DNA from: Oricola nitratireducens
Lineage (GTDB): Bacteria > Pseudomonadota > Alphaproteobacteria > Rhizobiales > Rhizobiaceae
Assembly (NCBI RefSeq): GCF_014904745.1
Contig: NZ_JACZCS010000014.1
Coordinates: 124,001 to 188,000, forward strand
Reading direction: 5' to 3'
DNA: 64,000 nucleotides
Positions within the stretch are counted from its first letter, which is position 1. Every line of letters starts with the position of its first letter. Of this stretch, positions 50,090-58,284 are shown one piece after another. A program made the position numbers and the translations under genes. The notes beneath the pieces were generated by a model. The model did not search any database and was not told the DNA's origin. It saw only the letters and a list, made by a program, of their open reading frames with translations.

Positions 50090-50308
50090 CGAGCGTCCCC
50101 TGCGCTTCGGCAATGGCCGCCCGGATCAAACCGATTGCCGGCTCGGGCAACCAGCGCTACATTTCGTCAGTCACGGCGGAAACACATCATGCCCGTTGTC
50201 CTTGGGCGTCAGCAGAACGCCCCGCATGCGAAAGCCCACAAATGGTGGCCGCCACCCCGGTGACGGCAGGGCCTTTCCATTTTCCATACATCTGAAGAGG
50301 ACGAATCC

Positions 50309-51430
50309 ATGACCGTAGTGGATCAACTGCGCGCACAACGCATGCTGCGCGTGATATGGCCTGATGGCACGCAGGCGAATTTTCCTTTCATCTGGCTCCG
50401 GGACAATTGCCCGAGCGCCTGGCATCCCGAAACCCAGGAACGCATGCAGGATCTGCTCGCGATTCCGGCGGATCTTTCCGCGCATGACGTCAGCGTCGAA
50501 GGCGATTGCGTCACCGTCGCCTGGGAGGACGACGGCCATCGCAGCCGCTTTTCGCTCGACTGGCTGGCGCAACACGCGCCCGGCCGGCCGCTTCCCGACC
50601 CGGCCGAGATCGCCGCGAAACCGTGGCGCGGTGATATCGCCCGGCAGGACCTGCCGACAGGCGACGCCGCGTCCCTGCTCGCCGACGACGGCGCACTCGC
50701 GCACTGGCTCGCCGAAACCCGCGCCTGGGGCATCTCGCTGGTCGACGGGCTCGCCGACGACCCGCAGGCGGGCATGGCGGTGGCCCGGCGCATAGGGTTT
50801 CTGCGCGAAACGAATTTCGGCACGGTCTTCGAGGTCAAATCGAAGCCGAATCCGAACAATCTCGCCTATACCGCCGTAGCGCTGCCGCTGCACACCGACC
50901 TGCCGAACCAGGAATTGCCGCCCGGCTACCAGTTCCTGCATTGCCTCGCCAACGAGGCGGTCGGCGGCGGTTCGGTCTTCGCGGACGGTTACGCCATCGC
51001 CGAAGACCTGCGCCGAAACGCGCCCGACGCGTTCGACTTGCTGTCGACCATCCCGATCCCGTTCCGGTTTCACGATGGCGACGTCGACATCCGGCGTCGC
51101 CACGAAGTCATCACGCTGGATGACGGCGGGGCGGTGACCGAAATCTGCTGGAACGCCCACCTCGCCGATGTATTCGACATGCCGGCGGAAACCCTGGCGG
51201 CGTATTACCGCGCCTATCGCGCCTTCATGGCCGCGACGCGCGATCCGGCCTATGCGGTCGAGTTCGCGCTCCGGCCCGGCGAGATGGTCGTCTTCGACAA
51301 CCGCCGCGTCCTGCATGGCCGCGCCGCCTTCGATCCGGCGACCGGCCACCGCCATCTCCAGGGCTTCTATGTCGACCGCGGCGAATTCGACAGCCGCCTG
51401 CGCGTGCTGGCGCAAACGGCCGGTTCCTGA
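50309..51430 (+). CDS. Gamma-butyrobetaine hydroxylase-like 2-oxoglutarate dioxygenase
   Basis: This is a 373-residue Fe(II)/2-oxoglutarate oxygenase. Residues 1 to about 100 form the DUF971-type zinc domain (LRVIWPDGTQANFPFIWLRDNC), and the rest is a TauD/TfdA fold. Iron ligands lie in LPLHTDLPNQE (HxD) and in NRRVLHGRAAF (distal His), and the 2-oxoglutarate Arg follows in LQGFYVDRGEFDSRLR. The two-domain layout is that of gamma-butyrobetaine hydroxylase (carnitine synthesis), but trimethyllysine hydroxylase has the same layout. The SD AAGAGGA precedes the ATG. A strong terminator follows. No carnitine gene is adjacent. Confidence 0.85.
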   Translation: MTVVDQLRAQRMLRVIWPDGTQANFPFIWLRDNCPSAWHPETQERMQDLLAIPADLSAHDVSVEGDCVTVAWEDDGHRSRFSLDWLAQHAPGRPLPDPAEIAAKPWRGDIARQDLPTGDAASLLADDGALAHWLAETRAWGISLVDGLADDPQAGMAVARRIGFLRETNFGTVFEVKSKPNPNNLAYTAVALPLHTDLPNQELPPGYQFLHCLANEAVGGGSVFADGYAIAEDLRRNAPDAFDLLSTIPIPFRFHDGDVDIRRRHEVITLDDGGAVTEICWNAHLADVFDMPAETLAAYYRAYRAFMAATRDPAYAVEFALRPGEMVVFDNRRVLHGRAAFDPATGHRHLQGFYVDRGEFDSRLRVLAQTAGS

Positions 51431-51443
51431 CCGCCAAAGAAAA

Positions 51444-51473
51444 GGGCCGCGGTGCGAAGCACCCGGCCCGTTT
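51444..51473 (+). terminator. Rho-independent terminator after the dioxygenase gene
   Basis: GGGCCGCGGTGC and GCACCCGGCCC form a stem with one bulged C and a GAA loop, followed by GTTT. It lies 14 bases past the stop. Confidence 0.8.
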
Positions 51474-51575
51474 GCCCATTTCTGCGATTATGCCCGAAGG
51501 CTACACCAGCACCGTGACGGTGTCAAGGAATTTATTCCTGTTTTTACATCGCCAAAATCGGCGGGCTTCGTCCCC

Positions 51576-51914
51576 TCACCGATCCGACAACAGCGCCTTG
51601 ACGGTAGCCTGCAGCAGCGCGAGCGGCACGGTCGGCGCCGTCGTCTCCACGCGCCTGTCGGATCCGTCTTTCGCCGTCCGGAGGCGCAGGTTCGCATAGG
51701 GCATGATTCCCCGGGGCCCGTATCCGATGTGCCAAGCCCATTCCGGCAAGACCGCTCCGATCAGCGCGATGCAGTCGTCGACCGAGGACGAATAGCGCAG
51801 CGCCGGTTCACCTCCGCCGGCAAGCGTGTCCTTGATCAGGCGGTCGAGATCCCGGTCTTCGCCCGTCGCGGCGCCAATTCGCGTTTCCAGTTCCTCGAGC
51901 TTCGATTTCGTCAT
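51576..51914 (-). CDS. Conserved hypothetical protein
   Basis: This is a 112-residue soluble protein. The N-terminal segment LEELETRIGAATGEDRDLDRLI is helical and the body has YSSSVDDCIALIGAVLPEWAWHIGYGPRGIMPYANLRL followed by a C-terminal helix (LALLQATVKALL) (partly quoted). I recall the same core in many rhizobial genomes and in phages of that group, but no function. It lies 24 bases upstream of the glutamate-synthase-like gene on the same strand. Confidence 0.6.
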   Translation of the reverse strand: MTKSKLEELETRIGAATGEDRDLDRLIKDTLAGGGEPALRYSSSVDDCIALIGAVLPEWAWHIGYGPRGIMPYANLRLRTAKDGSDRRVETTAPTVPLALLQATVKALLSDR

Positions 51915-51938
51915 GGCGGGTCGAATCCGGTGTCTTGT

Positions 51939-53549
51939 TCAGGCGACGGGATCGAAGCTTCGCGCGTCGGCCCGGTTCCAGCGATCGAGATCGTCGATAT
52001 GCGTTTCGTCACCATCGAGCAGGAACCCCTCGGGCAGATAGGGGAATGCCTGATTGCCCGATATCATCTCGCCGTCCATTCCCCGCTGCATGAAATGATG
52101 CGGCAGAAACGCCCGCGGATCATCGAGACCGGCGGCGCCCGCCATTTCCCCCAGCGCCTTCATCGTATTTCCGTGAAACCGCGCGACCCGCTCCGACTTG
52201 TCGGTCACATCGAGGGCGCGTTGCCGCAAAGGGTCCTGCGTCGCGACACCGACCGGGCATCGGTTCGTGTGACACGCCTGCGCCTGGATGCAGCCGATCG
52301 AGAACATGAAGCCCCGGGCCGAATTCGCCCAGTCAGCCCCCAGCGCCAGCGCGCGGGCTATGTCGAAAGCCGTCACCAGCTTTCCCGCCGCGCCGATCTT
52401 CACGCGGTCGCGCAATCGCGCCCCGCGCAGGGTGTTGTGAACGAAGGTCAGACCGTCGACCAGCGGCATGCCGACATGATTGGCGAACTCCAGCGGCGCT
52501 GCGCCGGTTCCGCCTTCCTTGCCGTCCACCACGATGAAATCGGGGACGATATCGGTTTCCAGCATCGCCTTGACGATGCACATGAACTCGCGCCGATGCC
52601 CGATACAGAGCTTGAAGCCGACCGGCTTGCCACCGGATCGCGCCCGGAGCAGACCGAGGAACCGCATCATTTCGAGCGGCGTCGAAAAGGCGCTGTGCGA
52701 TGCCGGGGAAACGCAGTCCTGCCCCATCGGAACCGCGCGCGCCTCGGCGATTTCCGCCGTGATCTTGGCCGCCGGCAGCATGCCGCCATGGCCCGGTTTG
52801 GCGCCCTGGGACAGCTTCACCTCGATCATCTTGACCTGCGGATCCGCGGCCAGTTCCTCGAACCGGTCGGGATCGAATTTGCCGTCGGCGGTGCGGCATC
52901 CGAAATAACCCGATCCGATCTCGAAAATGAGGTCGCCGCCACCCTGGCGATGATACCGGCTGATACCACCCTCGCCGGTATCCTGTGCAAATCCGCCCTT
53001 CCTGGCGCCCGTGTTGAGCGCGAGGATGGCATTCGCCGACAGCGCGCCGAAGCTCATCGCCGAAATGTTGTAGAGCGATGCGTTATACGGCTGAAGACAA
53101 TCCGGCCCGCCAATCGTGACCCGCAAATCGCTGTTGACCAGCGTCGTCGGCTTGATCGAATGCGTCAGCCACGTGTAGCCGGCGTCATAGACCCTGCGCC
53201 GGGTGCCGAACGGCCGCTTGTCTTCGACGCCCTTGGCTCTCTGGTAGACGATGGAACGCTCGTCGCGCGAAAACGGCTCTTCGTCCTGGTCGCTCTCGAT
53301 AAGGTATTGGCGGATTTCAGGCCGTATGCCCTCGAAGAGAAAGCGCATGTGACCGATGACGGGATAGTTGCGCAGAATCGAGTGTCTGGTCTGCACGACG
53401 TCGTAAACGCCGACCGCCGACAGCACGGCGAAGCCGAAGAAGGTGAGCCAGAACCAGGCGCTCCAGGCAACCAGAGCCAGCGACACGGCGGTCAATCCCA
53501 AAACGCATACGAAAACGGAATATCGCTCCAGAGACTCGAGGCGCACCAT
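51939..53549 (-). CDS. Membrane-anchored FMN-binding glutamate synthase-like protein
   Basis: This is a 536-residue protein with the glutamate synthase central FMN domain. Two N-terminal hydrophobic segments (VFVCVLGLTAVSLALVAWSAW and WLTFFGFAVLSAVGVYDVV) anchor it in the inner membrane. The FMN barrel runs from about residue 140 (AMSFGALSANAILALN, GGDLIFEIGSGYFGC, SQGAKPGHGGMLPAAKIT). The cluster motif CIQAQACHTNRCPVGVATQ carries the 3Fe-4S cysteines. There is no glutaminase domain, so it is not a normal GOGAT; members of this family have uncertain substrates. The gene is followed by the conserved hypothetical gene. Confidence 0.85.
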   Translation of the reverse strand: MVRLESLERYSVFVCVLGLTAVSLALVAWSAWFWLTFFGFAVLSAVGVYDVVQTRHSILRNYPVIGHMRFLFEGIRPEIRQYLIESDQDEEPFSRDERSIVYQRAKGVEDKRPFGTRRRVYDAGYTWLTHSIKPTTLVNSDLRVTIGGPDCLQPYNASLYNISAMSFGALSANAILALNTGARKGGFAQDTGEGGISRYHRQGGGDLIFEIGSGYFGCRTADGKFDPDRFEELAADPQVKMIEVKLSQGAKPGHGGMLPAAKITAEIAEARAVPMGQDCVSPASHSAFSTPLEMMRFLGLLRARSGGKPVGFKLCIGHRREFMCIVKAMLETDIVPDFIVVDGKEGGTGAAPLEFANHVGMPLVDGLTFVHNTLRGARLRDRVKIGAAGKLVTAFDIARALALGADWANSARGFMFSIGCIQAQACHTNRCPVGVATQDPLRQRALDVTDKSERVARFHGNTMKALGEMAGAAGLDDPRAFLPHHFMQRGMDGEMISGNQAFPYLPEGFLLDGDETHIDDLDRWNRADARSFDPVA

Positions 53550-53702
53550 GGGACGTTTTCTCCGGCTTGATTCTACATTCAGGGCGCCACTTTAGGGTGT
53601 CTTGACGCACTTCGTCCAACGACAATCGATGCTGACGCCTGCATTGAAATTGCCGGCGGCGTGACTGCGGGTTTCGGGCGGGATGCGGAATCCGGCCTCT
53701 CG

Positions 53703-54674
53703 TCAGGCCCTGCCAGCGGCCTTCGGGCGGACGATGTCGGTCGCCGAGACGATCGCGTTGATCCTGCGGTCGGTATCCTCGTAAGCGGAGATAACGATTT
53801 CGCGGATCCAGCGGACCGCGGGATCGTTGGCGAGCCGGGCATTCCAGGCGATGCCGAAAGAGACCGGCGCCATGTCGATGGGCGGCTCGAGAACCGCCAG
53901 CCCGAAGGCCTGGGCGTCCTCTGCGATGCCGATCGGAGCGAAGGTGCCCAGATTGTCTGTGCGGGAGATCAGCGGCGCAAGCCCGGCGAATTCGGCAACC
54001 TTGGCGCCGATGCGGCGTTGGAGGCCGTCGCGCTCGACTGCGTCCTGAACGGTCTGGCGGCCGGCGCCGCCGATATCGACCACGACATGCGGATAGGCAA
54101 GCCAGGCATCCATTCCCCAGTCCGATATCGCCGGATGGTCGCCTCGCGCAAAGACCCGCCGGCGCGTCGGCGGCGAGAACCACGCCTCCAGCCCGTCGGG
54201 CGGCGACGTACCCGGCGAGAGCATGGCGAGGTCAAGTCGTTCCTCCACGAGCGCCGCATTGGACAGCGGACTGACCGGCGCCCATTCGAGATCGACATGC
54301 GGCGCCTCGGCCAGCACGCGTTGCGAGACAGTCGATAACAGAGTCGGAAAGGCCGGGATCGCCAGCCGGAACACCCTTTGACTGATCGCCGGATCGAATG
54401 CGTCGGGCGGGCTGATGACCCGCTCGATGCCGCGCAGCAACGGTTTGATGTCCTCGATCAGCTTGAGCGCGAAGGGGCTGGGCTGCATCTTGCCGCCGAC
54501 CTTCACCATCAGCGGATCGCCGACCTGCTCGCGCAGCCGCGCCAGCGCATGGCTGATCGCCGAGGGCGTCCGGCCGAGCCGCTCGGCCGCCAGCGTGACC
54601 GAGCGCAAGTCCATCAGCGCCTCGAATGTGACGAGAAGGTTCAGATCGATGCGGGCCAGGTTAATTTTGTTCAT
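53703..54674 (-). CDS. LysR-family transcriptional regulator
   Basis: This is a 323-residue LysR regulator. The N-terminal winged helix is LNLLVTFEALMDLRSVTLAAERLGRTPSAISHALARL (partly quoted), and an effector-binding domain follows from about residue 90. The Arg and Gly patterns in HVDLEWAPVSPLSNAALVEERLDLAML fit the family. The ATG at 54674 is the usual family start. It is divergent from the sulfotransferase gene, 97 bases apart, and probably regulates it. The effector is unknown. Confidence 0.9.
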   Translation of the reverse strand: MNKINLARIDLNLLVTFEALMDLRSVTLAAERLGRTPSAISHALARLREQVGDPLMVKVGGKMQPSPFALKLIEDIKPLLRGIERVISPPDAFDPAISQRVFRLAIPAFPTLLSTVSQRVLAEAPHVDLEWAPVSPLSNAALVEERLDLAMLSPGTSPPDGLEAWFSPPTRRRVFARGDHPAISDWGMDAWLAYPHVVVDIGGAGRQTVQDAVERDGLQRRIGAKVAEFAGLAPLISRTDNLGTFAPIGIAEDAQAFGLAVLEPPIDMAPVSFGIAWNARLANDPAVRWIREIVISAYEDTDRRINAIVSATDIVRPKAAGRA

Positions 54675-54771
54675 CTGACCTGAAAACTGTTCGTTAGGTT
54701 TCCGCCGCCCCGAGGCACAAGCTGGCTCCGGCATCGACGATACGATGCAAACATAACGAGAGGAAGAGAAA

Positions 54772-55440
54772 ATGGCACTCAAAGTCATCGGAAGCGGCTT
54801 CGGCCGGACAGGAACGCTGTCGACCAAACTGGCGCTGGAGGAACTCGGCTTCGGGCCCTGCCACCAGATGGTCGAGGTCATGGGCAATCCGGCGCAGCCG
54901 GCCCGCTGGGCAGCGGTCGCCGCGGGCGAGGAGGTCGACTGGGAGGAGGTCTTCGAGGGCTACAAATCTCAGGTCGACTGGCCGGGCGCGGCGGTCTGGC
55001 GCCAGACCGCGATCGCCTTCCCGGACGCGAAGATCGTCCACACGGAGCGGCCCGAGGACGACTGGTGGAAGAGCTTCGAGAAGACCATCGGCAAGTTCAT
55101 GTCGATTTACCGGTCGATGCCGCTGCCGCCCGAGATCGCCGGCATCTTCGACACCATGCAGGAACTGATCATCAAGCCCGTCTTCGGCGGCCATATCAGC
55201 CGCGAAACGGCCATCGCGGCCTACCGCAGGAACAACGCGCTCGTGCGCGAGACCATCCCGGCGGACCGGTTGCTGGTGTTCGACGTCGCCGAGGGCTGGG
55301 AGCCGCTGTGCCGCTTCCTCGACGTGCCCGTGCCGGCGAAAGCGTTCCCGCGCAGCAACCAGCGCGACGAGTTCTGGGCGAAATTCGGCGGCGAGCCCGA
55401 TATCGCCATGCCGGCGGACCGCCAGGCGGCCGAAGCCTGA
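54772..55440 (+). CDS. Sulfotransferase family protein (Sulfotransfer_4)
   Basis: This is a 222-residue P-loop sulfotransferase-like protein. The PAPS loop is GSGFGRTGTLSTKLALEELG at the N-terminus. The KIVHTERPEDDWWKSFEKT segment matches the 3'-phosphate-binding region, and RLLVFDVAEGWEPLCRFLDV is the conserved end. It differs from Stf0 at 40.5 kb. The acceptor is unknown. It is followed at 86 bases by a small monooxygenase-like gene on the same strand and divergent from LysR, so the three may be one regulon. Confidence 0.85.
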   Translation: MALKVIGSGFGRTGTLSTKLALEELGFGPCHQMVEVMGNPAQPARWAAVAAGEEVDWEEVFEGYKSQVDWPGAAVWRQTAIAFPDAKIVHTERPEDDWWKSFEKTIGKFMSIYRSMPLPPEIAGIFDTMQELIIKPVFGGHISRETAIAAYRRNNALVRETIPADRLLVFDVAEGWEPLCRFLDVPVPAKAFPRSNQRDEFWAKFGGEPDIAMPADRQAAEA

Positions 55441-55526
55441 CAGCGACAGGCCGGAGCAGGCTTCCGGGAGGCAAACGCTTCCCGGACCCGTGCTTCACCC
55501 GTGAAACGACGCGAAGGAGAACCGTC

Positions 55527-55829
55527 ATGCATGCCATCGTCAATCACCTGCAGATCAGGCCGGATGCCGAGTGGAGCGAACTCGCCGGCAAGTTCGACGC
55601 ATTCAACAAGGCGATCGACCATCCGGATTTCGGCGGCGGCTGCCTGATCCGGACCGATGACCGGCAGGGAATCATTCTCGTGTTGTATAAAACCCGCGAA
55701 GCGCTCGACGAGATTTCGAAGAACGTCGGCGCGCCATGGTTCGCCGAGCATATCCGGCCGTTCATGGCCGGGCCGGTGAGCCGTTCGATCGGCGAGATCG
55801 TGGGCGGTGCGCTGACCGCCTCGGCGTGA
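55527..55829 (+). CDS. Small antibiotic-biosynthesis-monooxygenase-like protein
   Basis: This is a 100-residue protein with a dimeric alpha/beta-barrel shape: a first strand VNHLQIRPDAE, helix WSELAGKFDAFNKAI, then GGCLIRTDDRQGIILVLYKTREAL and WFAEHIRPFM (partly quoted). Such proteins act on quinones or as small heme/monooxygenase subunits. AAGGAGA lies seven bases before the ATG. It is downstream of the sulfotransferase gene and convergent with the TetR gene. The reaction is unknown. Confidence 0.65.
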   Translation: MHAIVNHLQIRPDAEWSELAGKFDAFNKAIDHPDFGGGCLIRTDDRQGIILVLYKTREALDEISKNVGAPWFAEHIRPFMAGPVSRSIGEIVGGALTASA

Positions 55830-55853
55830 CGGCCCGGTCGTGACCGTATCCGG

Positions 55854-56450
55854 TCAGGCGAAAGACCGCGCCTCGTCGCCCGCAGCCACGGAATCAAGGA
55901 AAAAATCCAGCATCGCATTCAGGGAGGCGGGATCCTGGCGCATGCGGCTGCGCAGCGCCGCGCCTTCCCAGCAGTCGACCAGCAGGTCGGCCATCCGGTC
56001 CGTGTCGCTGTCGGCCGGGATATCGCCTCTTTCGCGCGCCTCTTCCAGGCAGCCCGCCATGCGGCCGGCAATGCCGGAAAAGCAGCCTTCGATCTTGTGA
56101 CGGAACACCTCGCTGATGCCGGACAGTTCCTGTCCGAGCCCGCCGAGCAGGCAGCCCAGGTAGCCCTGTTCGCGATACATTTCCCGGGTCAGGTCGAAAA
56201 AGCGCCGCACGCGCGCAAGCGGCGGCAGCGACCGGTCCGACAGGGCGGTGTCGAGATCGGCGGAAACCCGCGCCACATAGGCATCGACGACCTGCAGCGC
56301 GAAATCCTCCTTGTCCGTGAAGTGGTGATAGAAGGAGCCCTTTGGAACCCCGGCGGCGGCAAGCAGCGCCTGGATGCCGAGGTCGTTGTAGCCGCGCTGC
56401 AGCATCAGCGGCAGGCCCACATCGATCAGGCGTTTCTTGGTTGGGTGCAT
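55854..56450 (-). CDS. TetR/AcrR-family repressor
   Basis: This is a 198-residue TetR-family repressor. The helix-turn-helix is LGIQALLAAAGVPKGSFYHHFTDKEDF, and the C-terminal ligand domain has LGCLLGGLGQELSGISEVFRHKI, which resembles NemR/AcuR-type regulators that sense electrophiles. Cys residues (YLGCLL, EGCFSG) could be redox-sensitive. The ATG at 56450 is used. It follows the cupin gene on the same strand by 105 bases, and a palindromic operator precedes the cupin gene, so the operon is probably autorepressed. Confidence 0.9.
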   Translation of the reverse strand: MHPTKKRLIDVGLPLMLQRGYNDLGIQALLAAAGVPKGSFYHHFTDKEDFALQVVDAYVARVSADLDTALSDRSLPPLARVRRFFDLTREMYREQGYLGCLLGGLGQELSGISEVFRHKIEGCFSGIAGRMAGCLEEARERGDIPADSDTDRMADLLVDCWEGAALRSRMRQDPASLNAMLDFFLDSVAAGDEARSFA

Positions 56451-56554
56451 TGGTGCCCGGATGTTCGTTTCATGGTGCGGCGTCGTGCCGCCACCCGACA
56501 CTACCGGCCGCGGCGGCGCCCGCAACGACAATCTCGCGGACGCCGGCCGGTTGT

Positions 56555-56941
56555 CTATCCGCCGGTCTTTTCGATCATATGGTCGATGACATGGCTGTGC
56601 TCGTGCTGCGGGCTGAACATGATCAGCTCCGCATCGGCATCGATCCGCACATTGTGGCCCGGCGGCCAGTAGAACAGGTCGTTGGTCTTCACCGTTTCCT
56701 GCCCGCCCTGCGCGTCGGTCGTGGTGATCTCGCCCTTGAGCACGAAGCCCCAATGCGGGCACTGGCAGAGATTGCCTTCGAGGCCCTGGAACAGCGGCGT
56801 AGTGTCGACGCCAGCGGCCAGCGTGAAATATTCGCCGCTGATCTTGCCCAACCCGGTTGCGTCGCCGAAATCCTTGCGCTGGCGGATGACCGCGCCGGGA
56901 ATCTGCATTCTGGTGTCCACCTGGTCTTTTGCTACATGCAT
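56555..56941 (-). CDS. Cupin-domain protein in a TetR operon
   Basis: This is a 128-residue single-cupin protein. Motif 1 is HWGFVLKGEIT with CPHWG before it, and motif 2 is LFYWPPGHNVRIDAD. The metal-ligand pattern is incomplete (one motif 1 His instead of the usual HxH), so enzymatic activity is not certain. A C-terminal His-rich stretch (SPQHEHSHVIDHMIE) could bind metal. The TetR operator lies 31 bases upstream of the ATG, so it is the likely regulated gene. The role is unknown. Confidence 0.8.
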   Translation of the reverse strand: MHVAKDQVDTRMQIPGAVIRQRKDFGDATGLGKISGEYFTLAAGVDTTPLFQGLEGNLCQCPHWGFVLKGEITTTDAQGGQETVKTNDLFYWPPGHNVRIDADAELIMFSPQHEHSHVIDHMIEKTGG

Positions 56942-56971
56942 CGCGATAACTCCCGCAAGCCGGTTTCAAGA

Positions 56972-56991
56972 AATAGACCGACCGGTCTATT
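56972..56991. promoter_or_regulatory. TetR operator upstream of the cupin-TetR operon
   Basis: AATAGACCGACCGGTCTATT is a near-perfect 20-base palindrome (one mismatched central position) with the TAGACC/GGTCTA halves typical of TetR-family operators in alphaproteobacteria. It is 31 bases before the cupin start, overlapping where a promoter should lie. Confidence 0.78.
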
Positions 56992-57309
56992 CACGAAACA
57001 TCCCACCTATCGGCTCGACTGTCAATGAAAGCCGGCGCGCGATCATTGCCCGCCGCATTCGGGCGCCCTTCCTTTGCGTGAATGGGGTGCCCTCACTCCG
57101 CAATCGCCGGTGACCGCCACAGTTTCACTCTTGCGGCCTTCGATCTGTTTCACTCCGGCGCATGACCGGCTTTCTCGGCCGGCGCCGATGGAAGGCAACA
57201 GCGGCCCTTGGCTCCTGGCGTGACGCCCAAACCGGGATGACCGGCCGCGCACTTTCCCCTATCGTCACCCGGGACACGGGATTCGCACCAGTCGGCAGGG
57301 AGCATCCAG
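56992..57309. other. Non-coding gap between the cupin operon and the DMT transporter
   Basis: No convincing gene. It should hold the divergent promoters of the cupin operon and the DMT transporter. The nonamer GTTTCACTC occurs twice in its middle third, but nothing else stands out. Confidence 0.5.
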
Positions 57310-58272
57310 ATGCAGGGTGGCAGCAATTCGCCGGTTCGCGGCCTCGGCTTTGCGTTCCTCGCCTTCGGCCTGTTCGCCACCCATGATGCGATCATCAAGG
57401 CGCTGGGCGCCGACTATTCCGTCTTCCAGATCATCTTCTTCGCCATGCTGTTCGCCTTCGTGCCGATGGCGATCCTGGTGCTGGCGGACCAGTCCACCGG
57501 TAATTTCCGGCCACGCCATCCCTGGCTCCTGCTGGCGCGGTCGCTCCTGTCGCTGACCGCGATGAGTTCGGCCTTCTTCGCTTTCGTCACCCTGCCGCTG
57601 GCCGAGGTCTACGCACTGCTGTTCGCCACCCCGCTGCTCATCACGGCGCTTTCCGTGCCGCTGCTCGGCGAGACGGTGCGGGCGCAGCGCTGGGCGGCGG
57701 TCGTCGCAGGCCTGGTCGGCGTGATGATCGTGCTGCGCCCCGGCGTCACCGAGCTGTCCGTCGGCCATCTCGCCGCGCTCTGCGCCGCGCTGGCAAGTTC
57801 GCTTGCCGCGATCATCATCCGGAAAATCGGAAGCGAGGAGCGCTCCGCCGTGCTGATCCTCTATCCGATGCTGGCGTCGATCCTGGTGATGGGAGCGATC
57901 CTGCCGGCGGTTTACGTGCCGGTCGAATTGCCGTCGCTCGGAATGATGGCCGGCGTCGGCCTCCTCTCCGTCGTGGCCCAGCTCGGCACGATCACCGCCT
58001 ACCGCTTCGCGCCGGCGGCCGTCGTCGCGCCGACGCAATACAGCCAGATCCTGTGGGCCACGCTGTACGGCATCGTCTTCTTTTCCGAGCGGCCCGACAC
58101 GATGGTGGCGACCGGCGCCGGGATCATCATCGCGTCGGGCGTCTTTATCGTCTGGCGCGAAAGCCGGGCCAACGTCTCGGAGCGCCGGCCGGTTCTGCGC
58201 ACCGCCAATCCGCGATACGACGCCGGCCCGACGCCGAGGCCGAAATTCTTCCGGCAGAAGAACCGGAATTGA
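57310..58272 (+). CDS. EamA/DMT-family metabolite exporter
   Basis: This is a 320-residue ten-helix membrane transporter of the drug/metabolite family. Two EamA repeats are visible: the first from FAFLAFGLFATHDAIIKALG to VAGLVGVMIVLRPG, the second from LAALCAALASSLAAIIIRK to GAGIIIASGVFIVWRE. GETVRAQRWAA after the fourth helix and FFSERPD near the end are the usual EamA loop positions. It probably exports an amino acid or other small metabolite. The C-terminal basic tail (KFFRQKNRN) is cytoplasmic. It converges on the BCCT gene with a 12-base gap. Confidence 0.9.
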   Translation: MQGGSNSPVRGLGFAFLAFGLFATHDAIIKALGADYSVFQIIFFAMLFAFVPMAILVLADQSTGNFRPRHPWLLLARSLLSLTAMSSAFFAFVTLPLAEVYALLFATPLLITALSVPLLGETVRAQRWAAVVAGLVGVMIVLRPGVTELSVGHLAALCAALASSLAAIIIRKIGSEERSAVLILYPMLASILVMGAILPAVYVPVELPSLGMMAGVGLLSVVAQLGTITAYRFAPAAVVAPTQYSQILWATLYGIVFFSERPDTMVATGAGIIIASGVFIVWRESRANVSERRPVLRTANPRYDAGPTPRPKFFRQKNRN

Positions 58273-58284
58273 GGCGTTCGCCCC

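Noticed and set aside
49998-50150. Possible gp1 small terminase
   Set aside because: Only 50 codons, TTG start without SD, and most of it overlaps the terminase. Recorded as a finding rather than a gene.
55841-55856. TGACCG/CGGTCA palindrome at the end of the TetR gene
   Set aside because: It overlaps the stop and has a short stem. It may be a convergent hairpin, but a regulatory call is not supported.
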